34,948 nucleotides of DNA from Pseudomonadota bacterium (lineage in GTDB: Bacteria > Pseudomonadota > Gammaproteobacteria > Acidiferrobacterales > UBA6901). How positions within the stretch are numbered: the first letter of the stretch is position 1; the number at the start of each line of letters is the position of its first letter. The notes beneath the pieces are model-generated. The model ran no database searches. It was not told the origin of the DNA and saw only the letters and a program-made list of their open reading frames with translations. Positions 1 to 7,013 of the stretch are shown here, piece by piece. Position numbers and translations under genes: made by a program. The stretch spans positions 1 to 34,948 of the forward strand of contig JAJYEE010000024.1 of NCBI GenBank assembly GCA_021790335.1, read 5' to 3'.

Positions 1-284
1 TCAGGGTTAATGGATTCGCCGGTAAAGGTCCCATGGTGGGATGATCACATCTTGCGTATGAACACGTAGGACCGACTAATGCCGGTCCGTGTTAGGGGAA
101 TTCTGTCGCGTGGAAATCCAGGCTAGGATGCTATGGTATTCAAGTCTGACAACTTGCCCGCCGCAGGCGCTTTGACGTCAATCAAGTTTCTTCGTTGGCC
201 ACCAGGTGGCAATCCGGCTTGGTCGCCGATTTCGGGCTTTGCGCCCGAACGCGTTGACGTCCATCCCTCCTTACCGCCTTTCTC
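1..284. other. Left-edge stretch without a recognisable gene (island remnant)
   Basis: No reading frame on either strand gives a protein I recognise. The long leftward open frame that crosses this area is antisense to the radC relic next to it. The only clear structure is an inverted repeat at 61-93. A 14-base sequence at 2-15 recurs with one mismatch at 1932-1945, on the other side of the integrase. The stretch belongs to the same decayed island as radC and the integrase; the rest of the island lies outside the window. Confidence 0.5.
61..93. repeat. Imperfect inverted repeat (hairpin)
   Basis: AACAC (61-65) and GGACCG (69-74) pair with CGGTCC (83-88) and GTGTT (89-93). This gives an 11-bp stem with a 3-nt bulge (GTA) and an 8-nt loop. 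No T-run follows, so it is not a standard intrinsic terminator. It could be a protein-binding site or the end of a lost mobile element. Confidence 0.45.
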
Positions 285-746
285 GTGATGATGCGCGTCG
301 ATGGATATGCTTTCGCAGCGTGTATTTTTTGGCCACTGTCCTCCGAACTCCCCGGCAGCCGCATCCTCGGTGTGACGCTTACGAATCCCGAGCTTGTGCG
401 CGACTTCCTGCGCACACGGCTTGCCGGTCTGGAGCACGAAGTGTCCGGCGTCCTCTTCCTCGGCAACCGCCACCGCGTGATCGCATTCGAGGAGATGTTC
501 CGGGATGCGATGAACGGCACGGCCGTCTACCCGCGCGAGGTCGCGCAGCGTTCCTTGCACCAGAACGCAGGCGCGCTGATCCTCGCCCAGCCACTCGGGC
601 GGCGACCCGCAAGCCCAGCCCGGCTGATGAACTTCTGACGGCACGGCGCAAGGAGTCGCTTGCGACTATCGAGTGTGCGCGTGCTCGATCACATCGTCGT
701 CGCACGGGAGGGGACCGCGTCGTTCCCGGACCGGGGGTTGCCGTAG
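285..746 (+). pseudogene. radC: radC relic: JAMM/MPN-domain protein broken by two frameshifts
   Basis: The first part (about 370-590) reads as a good RadC domain, including LAGLEHEV, GVLFLGNRHRVIAFEEMF, YPREVAQR and NAGALILA. After that, the metal-binding HxHPSGD motif of the family cannot be read in any frame. The family signature SPADELLT then appears in another frame from 617. One extra T near 674 restores the original frame, which ends with VRVLDHIVVAREG and SFPDRGLP and stops at 744-746. The net changes are about -1 near 588-616 and +1 at 674. RadC-like proteins of this family are common on genomic islands beside integrases, as here. Because the catalytic motif itself is altered, decay is likelier than a sequencing error. 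The start is uncertain; 285 is the first ATG of the open frame. Confidence 0.8.
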
Positions 747-790
747 GCGGGTCATCGACGGACGCCGCCCCAACCGGGAGCACGAAAGCG

Positions 791-1843
791 CTATCCCAGC
801 TGCCCCGCCAGGTCTTCCGCCCGCAGGTGCGTATACCGCTTCAACATCTGCAGCGTCTTGTGGCCGGTGATGGCCGCCACTTCCATCGGATTGAGCCCCT
901 TCGCGAAGAGGCGTGAGGTCGCCTCGTGGCGCAGATCGTGGAACCGAAGATCCCGGAGCAAATCCTCGTCAGGCTTCCGGAGCACTTTCACGCATTCATC
1001 TTCATAGTCCTGGCGGGCGCGGCTGACCGCCCGCTCGAAGGACCGCGTCATGCTTTCCGCGCGGACGCTCCACACCCGCCCGTCCATGCGGCGGGGCAGG
1101 CTATCCAGGACTGCCAGGGCCCTGGATGACAGCGGCACCCGCCGGGGTGCGCCGGTCCTGGTCTCGGGGATCAAGAGCACGCGCGCCTTCCGGTCCACGT
1201 GCTCCCAGCGCATCGCGGCGATCTCGCCGCGGCGCATGGCGGTTTCGAGCGCGAGGACGATGATTTCATGGATGTGGTCGCCCTGGCCGCGCCGCGCCGC
1301 GTCCAGCAGGCGCGGCTCTTCATCGCCGGTGAGCCGCCGCTCGCGCCTGTCGTCCACGCGCGGCCGGCGCAGCATCCGCACCGGATTTCCCCAGGGCAAG
1401 TGGATGTGCCAATCCCGGGCGGCCACCGTGAAGACATGAGAGAGGATGTTGATCTCACGGTTCAGGGTCGAAGCCGACACGGACTCAAGCCGCCGGTCGC
1501 GGTACTGCGTGAGTGTCTTGCCGGTGATGGCCGGGATGCAGCACCGGGCGAGGCAGTCCTGCCGGATCATCCGGATGTGCGAGCGCTCCCCGGCTGCTCC
1601 CCGTTTCTGCGGGGTGATCTCGCGTTCGTAACGGTCAAGGAGTGCTGCAAGCGTCGTGCTCTCGGTGTCGGCGCGTGAGATGAATGTGCCACGGGAAATC
1701 TCGTGCTCGATGCCCGCGGCCCATTCCTGGGCAGCGGTCTTGGTATCGAATGTGCGGACCTGCGCGGGGTAGCCCCGACGGCGGATGTGCGCCTGCCAGA
1801 CGCGCCTGCCGTTAGGCCCTTTGCGTGGAATGAACGATGCCAT
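791..1843 (-). CDS. Tyrosine-recombinase integrase of a tRNA-targeted island
   Basis: This 350-aa protein is a full-length phage-type integrase. The N-terminal arm-binding and core-binding regions occupy about residues 1-160 and the catalytic domain about 170-345. Visible catalytic residues are R204 (TAMRRGEI), H302 and R305 (HDLRHEATSR), H328 (ITGHK) and the nucleophile Y337 (KRYTHL). The conserved beta-hairpin lysine normally found in a TKTG-like motif seems to be arginine (R229 in PETRTG), a conservative change that may affect activity. The gene points away from the 3' end of tRNA-Glu 124 bp upstream, the usual arrangement for integration into a tRNA gene. The TTACAGCA direct repeats in between could be arm-type binding sites. 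Next to it lies the radC relic, so the element is probably decayed even though the integrase is intact. Its start is the ATG at 1841-1843; no strong ribosome binding site is visible. Confidence 0.92.
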   Translation of the reverse strand: MASFIPRKGPNGRRVWQAHIRRRGYPAQVRTFDTKTAAQEWAAGIEHEISRGTFISRADTESTTLAALLDRYEREITPQKRGAAGERSHIRMIRQDCLARCCIPAITGKTLTQYRDRRLESVSASTLNREINILSHVFTVAARDWHIHLPWGNPVRMLRRPRVDDRRERRLTGDEEPRLLDAARRGQGDHIHEIIVLALETAMRRGEIAAMRWEHVDRKARVLLIPETRTGAPRRVPLSSRALAVLDSLPRRMDGRVWSVRAESMTRSFERAVSRARQDYEDECVKVLRKPDEDLLRDLRFHDLRHEATSRLFAKGLNPMEVAAITGHKTLQMLKRYTHLRAEDLAGQLG

Positions 1844-1900
1844 GACGCGGCCCCGTCGGTGGGGTGCCTGTGAAGCACTCTATCCGGTTTCGGGGCTGGA

Positions 1901-1919
1901 TTACAGCAGGGTTACAGCA
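1901..1919. repeat. Paired direct repeat TTACAGCA between integrase and tRNA-Glu
   Basis: TTACAGCA occurs at 1901-1908 and again at 1912-1919, separated by GGG, so the two copies are 11 bp apart, about one helical turn. This fits two protein monomers on the same DNA face. It lies between the integrase start and the tRNA. Arm-type integrase sites or an operator for the integrase gene are the natural guesses; neither is proven. Confidence 0.45.
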
Positions 1920-1966
1920 TAATGAGCGGGGCAGGGTTGATGGATATCATAAGGTGTTGATTTTAA

Positions 1967-2042
1967 TGGCGCTCCCTAGGGGACTCGAACCCCTGTTTTC
2001 GCCGTGAGAGGGCGACGTCCTAGGCCACTAGACGAAGGGAGC
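1967..2042 (-). tRNA. tRNA-Glu (anticodon CUC)
   Basis: The complement folds as a 76-nt tRNA with encoded CCA. The acceptor stem is GCTCCCT/AGGGAGC, the anticodon stem TCGCC/GGCGA with loop CTCTCAC, and the T loop region contains GGTTCGAGTCC. The anticodon read from the loop is CUC, decoding GAG. It closely resembles E. coli tRNA-Glu, which has UUC. The gene is intact despite the neighbouring integrase, as expected when the element restores the 3' end on insertion. Confidence 0.97.
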
Positions 2043-2080
2043 AGCAGCGGACCTTTTTCAGGCACTTGGAAAGCGGTGGT

Positions 2081-2108
2081 ATTATACGCAGCCAGACTCA
2101 TTTAACAA
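2081..2108 (-). promoter_or_regulatory. Promoter of tRNA-Glu
   Basis: On the minus strand TTGTTA (2103-2108) is followed after 16 bp by a perfect TATAAT (2081-2086). Transcription would start near 2075, about 33 nt before the mature tRNA. The region is shared with the rightward pcnB gene, so the two are divergent. Confidence 0.65.
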
Positions 2109-2148
2109 CGAACAATAAATATCCGTCGTCGGGCTGACCCATGCCGGA

Positions 2149-2162
2149 AAGGTGACACGATT
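2149..2162 (+). promoter_or_regulatory. Shine-Dalgarno and probable AUU start codon of pcnB
   Basis: AAGGTG (2149-2154) lies five bases before an in-frame ATT at 2160-2162. The next possible start, TTG at 2172, is 17 bases from this site and has no ribosome binding site of its own. No in-frame ATG, GTG or CTG lies just upstream. Initiation at AUU has been reported for E. coli pcnB, which makes the same choice here credible. A four-codon frame, ATG (2141) to TGA (2155), ends just before the ATT. Confidence 0.6.
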
Positions 2163-3503
2163 AACGCTCCTTTGATCATTCCGCGTGCCGAGCATCCCAT
2201 CTCGCGCACGCTCATCAGCGACAATGCTCTGAAAGTGCTTTATCGGCTGCGCGATGCGGGCTACGCCAGTTTTCTGGTGGGCGGTTGCGTGCGTGACCTG
2301 ATGCTCGGGCATGAACCGAAGGATTTCGACGTGGTGACCGATGCCAGTCCTGAGCAGATTCAGGAAGTTTTCCGCAATGCGCGTCTGATTGGCAGACGAT
2401 TTCGTCTCGCCCACATCCATTTTGGTCGGGAAATCATCGAAGTCGCGACGTTTCGCGGCATTCCGACCGATCATGACGAGGACGAGCCGCTGCGCGCCGA
2501 CGGCAACGCGGAGGGTGCGCGGCCATCGGTGCGCGAATCCCGGCACGCCGCGCTTGCGGACTATAATATCTTTGGAACCCAGGAGGAGGATGCGTTGCGG
2601 CGGGATTTCACCGTAAACGCACTTTATTACAACATCCGGGATTTCGCCGTCATGGATTATGTCGGCGGAGTGCGCGACCTCAAGGAAGGCGTCCTGCGCA
2701 TGATCGGCGATCCTCGGGCCCGTTACCGCGAGGATCCGGTACGGATGCTGCGTGTCGTGCGATTCGCGGCGAAACTCGGTTTTCTGATCGAGGCGGCTAC
2801 CGCCGCGCCGATCCGCGAGCTAGGACATCTGCTGCTCGAGGTGTCCCCGGCGCGCATGTTCGAGGAAGTCCTCAAGCTCTTTCATGGCGGCTATTCGGCC
2901 GAAACCTACGAATTGCTGCGCAGCTACGACCTGTTCCGCTACCTGTTTCCGTCCACCGATGAAAGTCTGGCGTCGGAAAGCGACGGTTTCCCGCGTGTGC
3001 TGCTGCCCAAGGCGCTGGAAAGCACGGATGCGCGACTGACCGCGGGCAAGCCGGTGAACCCGGCATTCCTGTTCGCCGCCTTTCTGTGGGAACCAGTGCG
3101 CCTGAGGATGGATCAATTGGTCAGCGAGGGCATGAAAGACCAGGATGCCCTGCGTCATGCCGCGGATTCGGTGCTAAGAGACCAGCAGCGGCACGTCTCC
3201 GTCCCGAAGAGACTCAGTTTTCCCATGCGCGAAATCTGGGAGATGCAGTTGCGCCTTCCGCGCCGCCACGGCAAGAACGCCGCGCGTCTGCTTGAGCACA
3301 AGCGCTTCCGTGCTGCCTACGATTTCCTGCTTCTGCGCGCTCAGGCCGGTGCGGCCGATCCGGAGCTCGCCGACTGGTGGACCCGCTTTCAGGAAGTTGG
3401 ACCCGAGCAGCGCACCGCCATGGTGCGCGCGCTTGTGCCCGCCGCCGCGGGGCGCCCGAAGCGGCGCCGCCGCCGCCGTACGGCTGGCCGTGAGCCCGGC
3501 TGA
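2160..3503 (+). CDS. pcnB: Poly(A) polymerase I
   Basis: This cytoplasmic nucleotidyltransferase adds poly(A) to RNA 3' ends and so speeds RNA decay. Numbered from the TTG at 2172, the class II head motif LVGGCVRD is at about 35-42, followed by the catalytic DFD (D51, D53). Further along are RRFRLAHIHFG, the segment RRDFTVNALYYN, RYREDPVRMLRVVRFAAKLGF and a very basic Arg-rich tail near the stop. These follow E. coli PcnB closely, including RNARLIGRRFRLAH, so this is the polymerase rather than the related CCA-adding enzyme. The start is unusual: ATT at 2160, with a well placed Shine-Dalgarno, fits better than TTG 2172. The protein is 447 aa from ATT or 443 aa from TTG. folK begins inside the last codons, overlapping by 14 nt, so the genes are co-transcribed. 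A tRNA-Glu and island end sit directly upstream. Confidence 0.95.
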   Translation: MNAPLIIPRAEHPISRTLISDNALKVLYRLRDAGYASFLVGGCVRDLMLGHEPKDFDVVTDASPEQIQEVFRNARLIGRRFRLAHIHFGREIIEVATFRGIPTDHDEDEPLRADGNAEGARPSVRESRHAALADYNIFGTQEEDALRRDFTVNALYYNIRDFAVMDYVGGVRDLKEGVLRMIGDPRARYREDPVRMLRVVRFAAKLGFLIEAATAAPIRELGHLLLEVSPARMFEEVLKLFHGGYSAETYELLRSYDLFRYLFPSTDESLASESDGFPRVLLPKALESTDARLTAGKPVNPAFLFAAFLWEPVRLRMDQLVSEGMKDQDALRHAADSVLRDQQRHVSVPKRLSFPMREIWEMQLRLPRRHGKNAARLLEHKRFRAAYDFLLLRAQAGAADPELADWWTRFQEVGPEQRTAMVRALVPAAAGRPKRRRRRRTAGREPG

Positions 3504-4047
3504 CCTGGCCTGTGCCTATGTGGGGCTGGGTAGCAACCTGCACGGTCCTGCCGCCCAGGTGCGCACAGCCATTGGCCTGCTTGGCGAACTGCCCGAAACC
3601 CGTGTCGAGCGGTGTTCGGGGCTTTATCGCAGCTCCCCCGTGGGGATGACAAACCAGCCGGATTTCATCAATGCGGTATGCCAGCTGTCCACCCGGCTGG
3701 AAGCGCTGGTGCTCATGCGTCATCTGCTTGCGCTCGAGGCCGGCCGGGGGCGGGTGCGTGCCGAAGCCGGTGGCCCGCGCATCCTCGACCTGGATTTGCT
3801 TCTCTACATCGGTGCGGATGGCGTACAGCAGGCCAGCAGGTCGGCCGACGTGGTATTGCCGCACCCGAGGCTCCACGAGCGCGCCTTCGTCCTGTATCCT
3901 TTGCATGAAATAGCGCCCGCATTGGAAATCGCGGGGCAGGGGGGCGTAGGCGATCTCATGGCGAATTGCAGCGGACAGACGATTGAAAGGCTGGCGGACG
4001 CTGCTGCCGGCCGGGAAGACGCAGGATCGTTCGAAAGCCCACCATGA
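3490..4047 (+). CDS. folK: HPPK, 6-hydroxymethyl-dihydropterin pyrophosphokinase
   Basis: This enzyme transfers pyrophosphate from ATP to 6-hydroxymethyl-7,8-dihydropterin in folate synthesis. The 185-aa product starts at GTG 3490, inside the end of pcnB; the family is usually about 160 aa. YVGLGSNL is at residues 10-17, LYRSSPVG at 46-52, and the metal-binding aspartates are D100 and D102 in GPRILDLDLLLY. The pterin-side motif LPHPRLHERAFVLYPL is at about 123-138. The frame is open further upstream, but that part lies within pcnB and shows no folK homology. The stop overlaps the next start as ATGA, so translation is probably coupled. pcnB-folK is a conserved gammaproteobacterial pair. Confidence 0.95.
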   Translation: MSPADLACAYVGLGSNLHGPAAQVRTAIGLLGELPETRVERCSGLYRSSPVGMTNQPDFINAVCQLSTRLEALVLMRHLLALEAGRGRVRAEAGGPRILDLDLLLYIGADGVQQASRSADVVLPHPRLHERAFVLYPLHEIAPALEIAGQGGVGDLMANCSGQTIERLADAAAGREDAGSFESPP

Positions 4048-4730
4048 ATTCCGGAACCCAGCAAGTTTCCGCGACCGTGGGTCAGGCGCGAAATCCCGGA
4101 TACGTGGTGGTCGAAGGCCCGATCGGGGTCGGCAAGACCAGCCTCGCCCAGAAATTGTCGCAGGCGTTTGGCAGTGACCTGCTTCTCGAGCGTCCCGAGG
4201 AGAATCCGTTCCTCGAGCGCTTTTACCAGTCGCGCAAGCAATTCGCGCTGCCCACCCAGCTGTTCTTCCTGTTTCAGCGTGTGCGCCAGTTGCAGGAACT
4301 GAGGCAGGGCGATATGTTCAAGCCGGTTCGGGTTGCCGATTTTCTCCTCGAAAAAGACAGCCTGTTCGCGCGTCTGAATCTCGACGATGACGAATGGCGT
4401 CTGTATGAGCAGGTGTACGCGCAGATGAGTCTGGATCTGCCGGCACCGGACCTGGTGATCTATCTGCAGGCACCCGCGGATGTACTGATGGAGCGTGTGC
4501 GCCGGCGGCGCGCCCCGCACGAGCGCCTGATCGAGCGGGATTACATGGAATCCATCGTCGAGGGGTACACGCGGTTTTTCCATCACTATACGGCGGCGCC
4601 GTTGCTCGTCGTCAATGCGGCGGAGGTGAATTTCGTGGACAACGAGGCCGATTTCAAGGCGTTGCTGGACCACCTGCGCGGTGTGCGCAGCGGCAGGCAT
4701 TTCTTCAACCCGCTCCCGGCCGGTTCATGA
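4044..4730 (+). CDS. Deoxynucleoside kinase (dNK/dGK family)
   Basis: This 228-aa P-loop kinase probably phosphorylates deoxynucleosides for nucleotide salvage; the preferred base cannot be read from sequence. VVVEGPIGVGKTS gives a Walker A at 25-32 (K31, T32). LLERPEENPFLERFY at about 47-61 is typical of the family and carries the general-base glutamate region. DLVIYLQA is at 136-143, and a basic LID segment, RVRRRRAPHER, lies at 151-161. The first 20 residues are a non-conserved leader, so the true start could be slightly downstream, but ATG 4044 overlaps folK by ATGA and panB starts inside its own stop in the same way. It sits within the folK-panB block without an obvious pathway link. Assignment as adenylate or thymidylate kinase is less likely because of the ERPEENPF segment. 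Confidence 0.88.
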   Translation: MNSGTQQVSATVGQARNPGYVVVEGPIGVGKTSLAQKLSQAFGSDLLLERPEENPFLERFYQSRKQFALPTQLFFLFQRVRQLQELRQGDMFKPVRVADFLLEKDSLFARLNLDDDEWRLYEQVYAQMSLDLPAPDLVIYLQAPADVLMERVRRRRAPHERLIERDYMESIVEGYTRFFHHYTAAPLLVVNAAEVNFVDNEADFKALLDHLRGVRSGRHFFNPLPAGS

Positions 4731-5527
4731 AATCCGTCACCGTCGCAGCGATCCAGGCGATGAAGCGGGCGCACGAGAAGATCGCCTGCCTGACTGCGTA
4801 CGACTACAGCTTCGCAAGCCTGCTCGATCGTGCCGGTGTCGACATGGTCATGGTGGGCGATTCGCTGGGTATGGTCATGCAGGGGCACGATTCCACGCTG
4901 CCCGTCAGCATGGATGACATGGTCTATCATGCGGCCTGCGTGGCGCGCGGAGTCAGCCGTGCGCTGCTGATCGTGGATCTGCCGTTCCTGAGCTACCAGG
5001 TGAGTCCGGCCCAGGCGCTGGAGAATGCCGGACGCCTGATGAAGGACGGCGGCGCCCAGGTGGTCAAGCTCGAGGGGGGCGCAGTGATGGCTGATACCGT
5101 GCGCTTCCTGGTGGAGCGCGGAATTCCGGTCTGCGGTCACATCGGGCTCACGCCGCAGTCCGTGCACCAGCTTGGCGGTTACCACGTCCAGGGGCGGGAT
5201 GGCGTTGCCGCCCACCGTATCCGCGAGGATGCGCGCCTGCTGCAGGAAGCGGGGGCGAGTCTGCTCGTGCTCGAGGCGGTGCCTGCGGCGCTGGGCGAAG
5301 CGGTCAGCGCCGCGCTAGAGATACCGGTCATCGGCATCGGTGCCGGTGCCGGCTGCGACGGCCAGGTGCTGGTATTGCAGGACATGCTCGGGCTGTATCC
5401 GCGCCCGAGCCCGAAGTTTTCGAAGAACTTCATGTCGGGAAGCGCCAGCATCGAGGCAGCAGTGCGCGCCTTCGTCGAAGCAGTGCGCGCCGGGACGTTT
5501 CCCGGTCCCGAACAGTCCTTCACCTGA
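4727..5527 (+). CDS. panB: Ketopantoate hydroxymethyltransferase
   Basis: PanB makes ketopantoate from 2-oxoisovalerate and methylene-tetrahydrofolate, the first committed step to pantothenate. The 266-aa protein has the expected size. Metal ligands D45 (MVGDSLGM), D84 (IVDLPF) and E116 (KLEGG) are visible, as are GHIGLTPQSVHQLGG at about 137-151 and the catalytic E183 in LEAVP. GIGAGAGCDGQVLVLQDMLG follows near 203-222. The start overlaps the deoxynucleoside kinase stop as ATGA, and panC starts 4 nt after its stop. All signature residues are present, so it should be active. Confidence 0.97.
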   Translation: MKSVTVAAIQAMKRAHEKIACLTAYDYSFASLLDRAGVDMVMVGDSLGMVMQGHDSTLPVSMDDMVYHAACVARGVSRALLIVDLPFLSYQVSPAQALENAGRLMKDGGAQVVKLEGGAVMADTVRFLVERGIPVCGHIGLTPQSVHQLGGYHVQGRDGVAAHRIREDARLLQEAGASLLVLEAVPAALGEAVSAALEIPVIGIGAGAGCDGQVLVLQDMLGLYPRPSPKFSKNFMSGSASIEAAVRAFVEAVRAGTFPGPEQSFT

Positions 5528-5531
5528 AGCC

Positions 5532-6392
5532 ATGGAAGTTTCCGCAACCGCGGCTGACCTGAAGCATCGGATTTCGGGTCTGCGTTCGCGCGGCCGGCGC
5601 ATTGCCTTCGTGCCGACCATGGGCAATCTGCACGCCGGGCACCTGCGCCTGATGGAGCGTGCGCGCGAACACGCCGATGCCGTCGTCGCCAGCATCTACG
5701 TCAATCCGCTGCAGTTCGGCGCCGGCGAGGATTTTGCGGCGTATCCGCGCACGCTCGAGGCCGATCTTGCGCAGTTGCGTCGCGCCGGCGTGGAGCTGCT
5801 GTTCCTGCCGTCGGATGCGGAGGTTTATCCGCGCGGGCAGGCGGCCCAGACGTTCGTGGAAGTTCCGGTGCTGGGTGACATCCTGTGCGGGGCGTCGCGG
5901 CCAGGGCATTTCCGTGGCGTGACCACCGTGGTCAACCGCCTGTTCAATCTGGTCACGCCTGACGTGGCACTTTTCGGCAAGAAGGACTATCAGCAGTGGC
6001 TGCTGATACGCATGATGGTGGGCGATCTGGGGATGCCCGTGCAGATCGTGGGTGTCGAGACGGAACGTGCCGCGGACGGCCTTGCGCTGAGCTCGCGCAA
6101 CGGCTACCTGAGCGAGGCGGAGCGGCGTGTCGCGCCGCAGCTGTTTGCAACATTGGGCGCATTGAAGGATCAAATAGAACAGCAGAGGGCTGTGCCGGCG
6201 GAAGCGGAGGCACGGGCGAACGCCGCGCTGACGAGGCACGGATTCCGCCCGGATTACGTCAGCATACGCCGGCGCACGGACTTGGCGTTACCCGGCCCCC
6301 GGGACGCCGAACTGGTCGTGCTGGCCGCGGCGTGGCTCGGGTGCGCCCGGTTGCTCGACAACGTCGAACTGAACCGGCCCGCATCGGGCTGA
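5532..6392 (+). CDS. panC: Pantothenate synthetase
   Basis: PanC condenses pantoate and beta-alanine using ATP. The 286-aa product starts at ATG 5532, directly after panB. The nucleotidylyltransferase motif PTMGNLHAGH lies at 28-37 (H34, H37), YVNPLQFG at 56-63, FGKKDYQQ at 148-155 and the second ATP motif ALSSRNGYL at 185-193. The frame is open further upstream within panB, but homology begins at this ATG. The gene ends the tight operon; panD follows after 213 nt containing its own promoter. Confidence 0.97.
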   Translation: MEVSATAADLKHRISGLRSRGRRIAFVPTMGNLHAGHLRLMERAREHADAVVASIYVNPLQFGAGEDFAAYPRTLEADLAQLRRAGVELLFLPSDAEVYPRGQAAQTFVEVPVLGDILCGASRPGHFRGVTTVVNRLFNLVTPDVALFGKKDYQQWLLIRMMVGDLGMPVQIVGVETERAADGLALSSRNGYLSEAERRVAPQLFATLGALKDQIEQQRAVPAEAEARANAALTRHGFRPDYVSIRRRTDLALPGPRDAELVVLAAAWLGCARLLDNVELNRPASG

Positions 6393-6435
6393 ACCCCGGG
6401 GTTCAGGTGCATCCCTAGATGACGGGTCCCGGCAG

Positions 6436-6453
6436 TCCGGACGGCCGTCCGGA
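6436..6453. repeat. 18-bp perfect palindrome between panC and panD
   Basis: TCCGGACGGCCGTCCGGA is a perfect palindrome, 43 nt after the panC stop. As RNA it could form a GC-rich hairpin, but no U-run follows. It may help end panBC transcripts or be a binding site for a dimeric regulator. Confidence 0.5.
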
Positions 6454-6519
6454 ATGGCGCGCGCTGGCCCCGCTGCCCGGATTCCAGCTGCGGTTCGGGC
6501 GAGCCCCAGCCGGTGGAAT

Positions 6520-6548
6520 TTGAACGAGGCGGTGTAAAACCGGATAAT
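6520..6548 (+). promoter_or_regulatory. Likely sigma-70 promoter for panD
   Basis: TTGAAC (6520-6525) and GATAAT (6543-6548) are separated by exactly 17 bp. Transcription would start near 6555, about 50 nt ahead of the panD ATG. The Shine-Dalgarno AGAGGTG is at 6594-6600. This separates panD from the upstream operon. Confidence 0.65.
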
Positions 6549-6605
6549 GGAACACTATGCTGGAGAGCAATCCCGTGCTTAGTACGAATTTCTAGAGGTG
6601 ATCCC

Positions 6606-6986
6606 ATGCACAGAACCCTGCTGCGGGCCAAGCTGCACCGGGTCCATGTGACCCATTCGGAGCTCGATTACGAAGGCTCGGTGGCCATCGACGGGCGTCT
6701 GCTGGATGCCGCCGACATCCACGAGTACGAGCGCATCGAGGTCTACAACGTGCGCAATGGCGAACGGTTCAGCACCTATGCCATTCGCGCCCAGGACGGA
6801 TCCGGGATCATTTCAGTGAACGGAGCCGCCGCCCACAAGGCCAAGCCGGCGGATATCCTGATCGTGTGCGCCTATGGCAGCATCGATGAAAAGGAGCTGG
6901 CGGCATTCAAGCCGCGCCTCGTGTACGTCGACGAGCACAACCGCATCACCCACACGCGCAACGCGATACCGGTACAGGTGGCCTGA
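6606..6986 (+). CDS. panD: Aspartate 1-decarboxylase
   Basis: PanD decarboxylates aspartate to beta-alanine for PanC. It is a pyruvoyl enzyme made by self-cleavage between G24 and S25, visible in the motif YEGSVAID. The 126-aa length is normal. Other family features are [33 protein letters not shown] and [10 protein letters not shown], with the conserved K9 and Y22 of the family and the C-terminal [12 protein letters not shown] 6606 has a good ribosome binding site, AGAGGTG, five bases upstream. The frame is open upstream of this ATG, but that portion is the promoter region. Confidence 0.97.
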   Translation: MHRTLLRAKLHRVHVTHSELDYEGSVAIDGRLLDAADIHEYERIEVYNVRNGERFSTYAIRAQDGSGIISVNGAAAHKAKPADILIVCAYGSIDEKELAAFKPRLVYVDEHNRITHTRNAIPVQVA

Positions 6987-6992
6987 CCCCTT

Positions 6993-7013
6993 GGCGGCGG
7001 CCCGCCCGTCGCC
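6993..7013 (+). terminator. panD: GC-rich hairpin after panD
   Basis: GGCGGCGG (6993-7000) pairs with CCGTCGCC (7006-7013), an 8-bp stem with one G-U pair and a 5-nt loop. It starts 6 nt after the panD stop. There is no T-run, so termination efficiency is uncertain. Confidence 0.4.

Noticed and set aside
123-644. Leftward 173-codon open frame at the left edge
   Set aside because: It is antisense to the radC relic, whose family motifs are clear on the plus strand.
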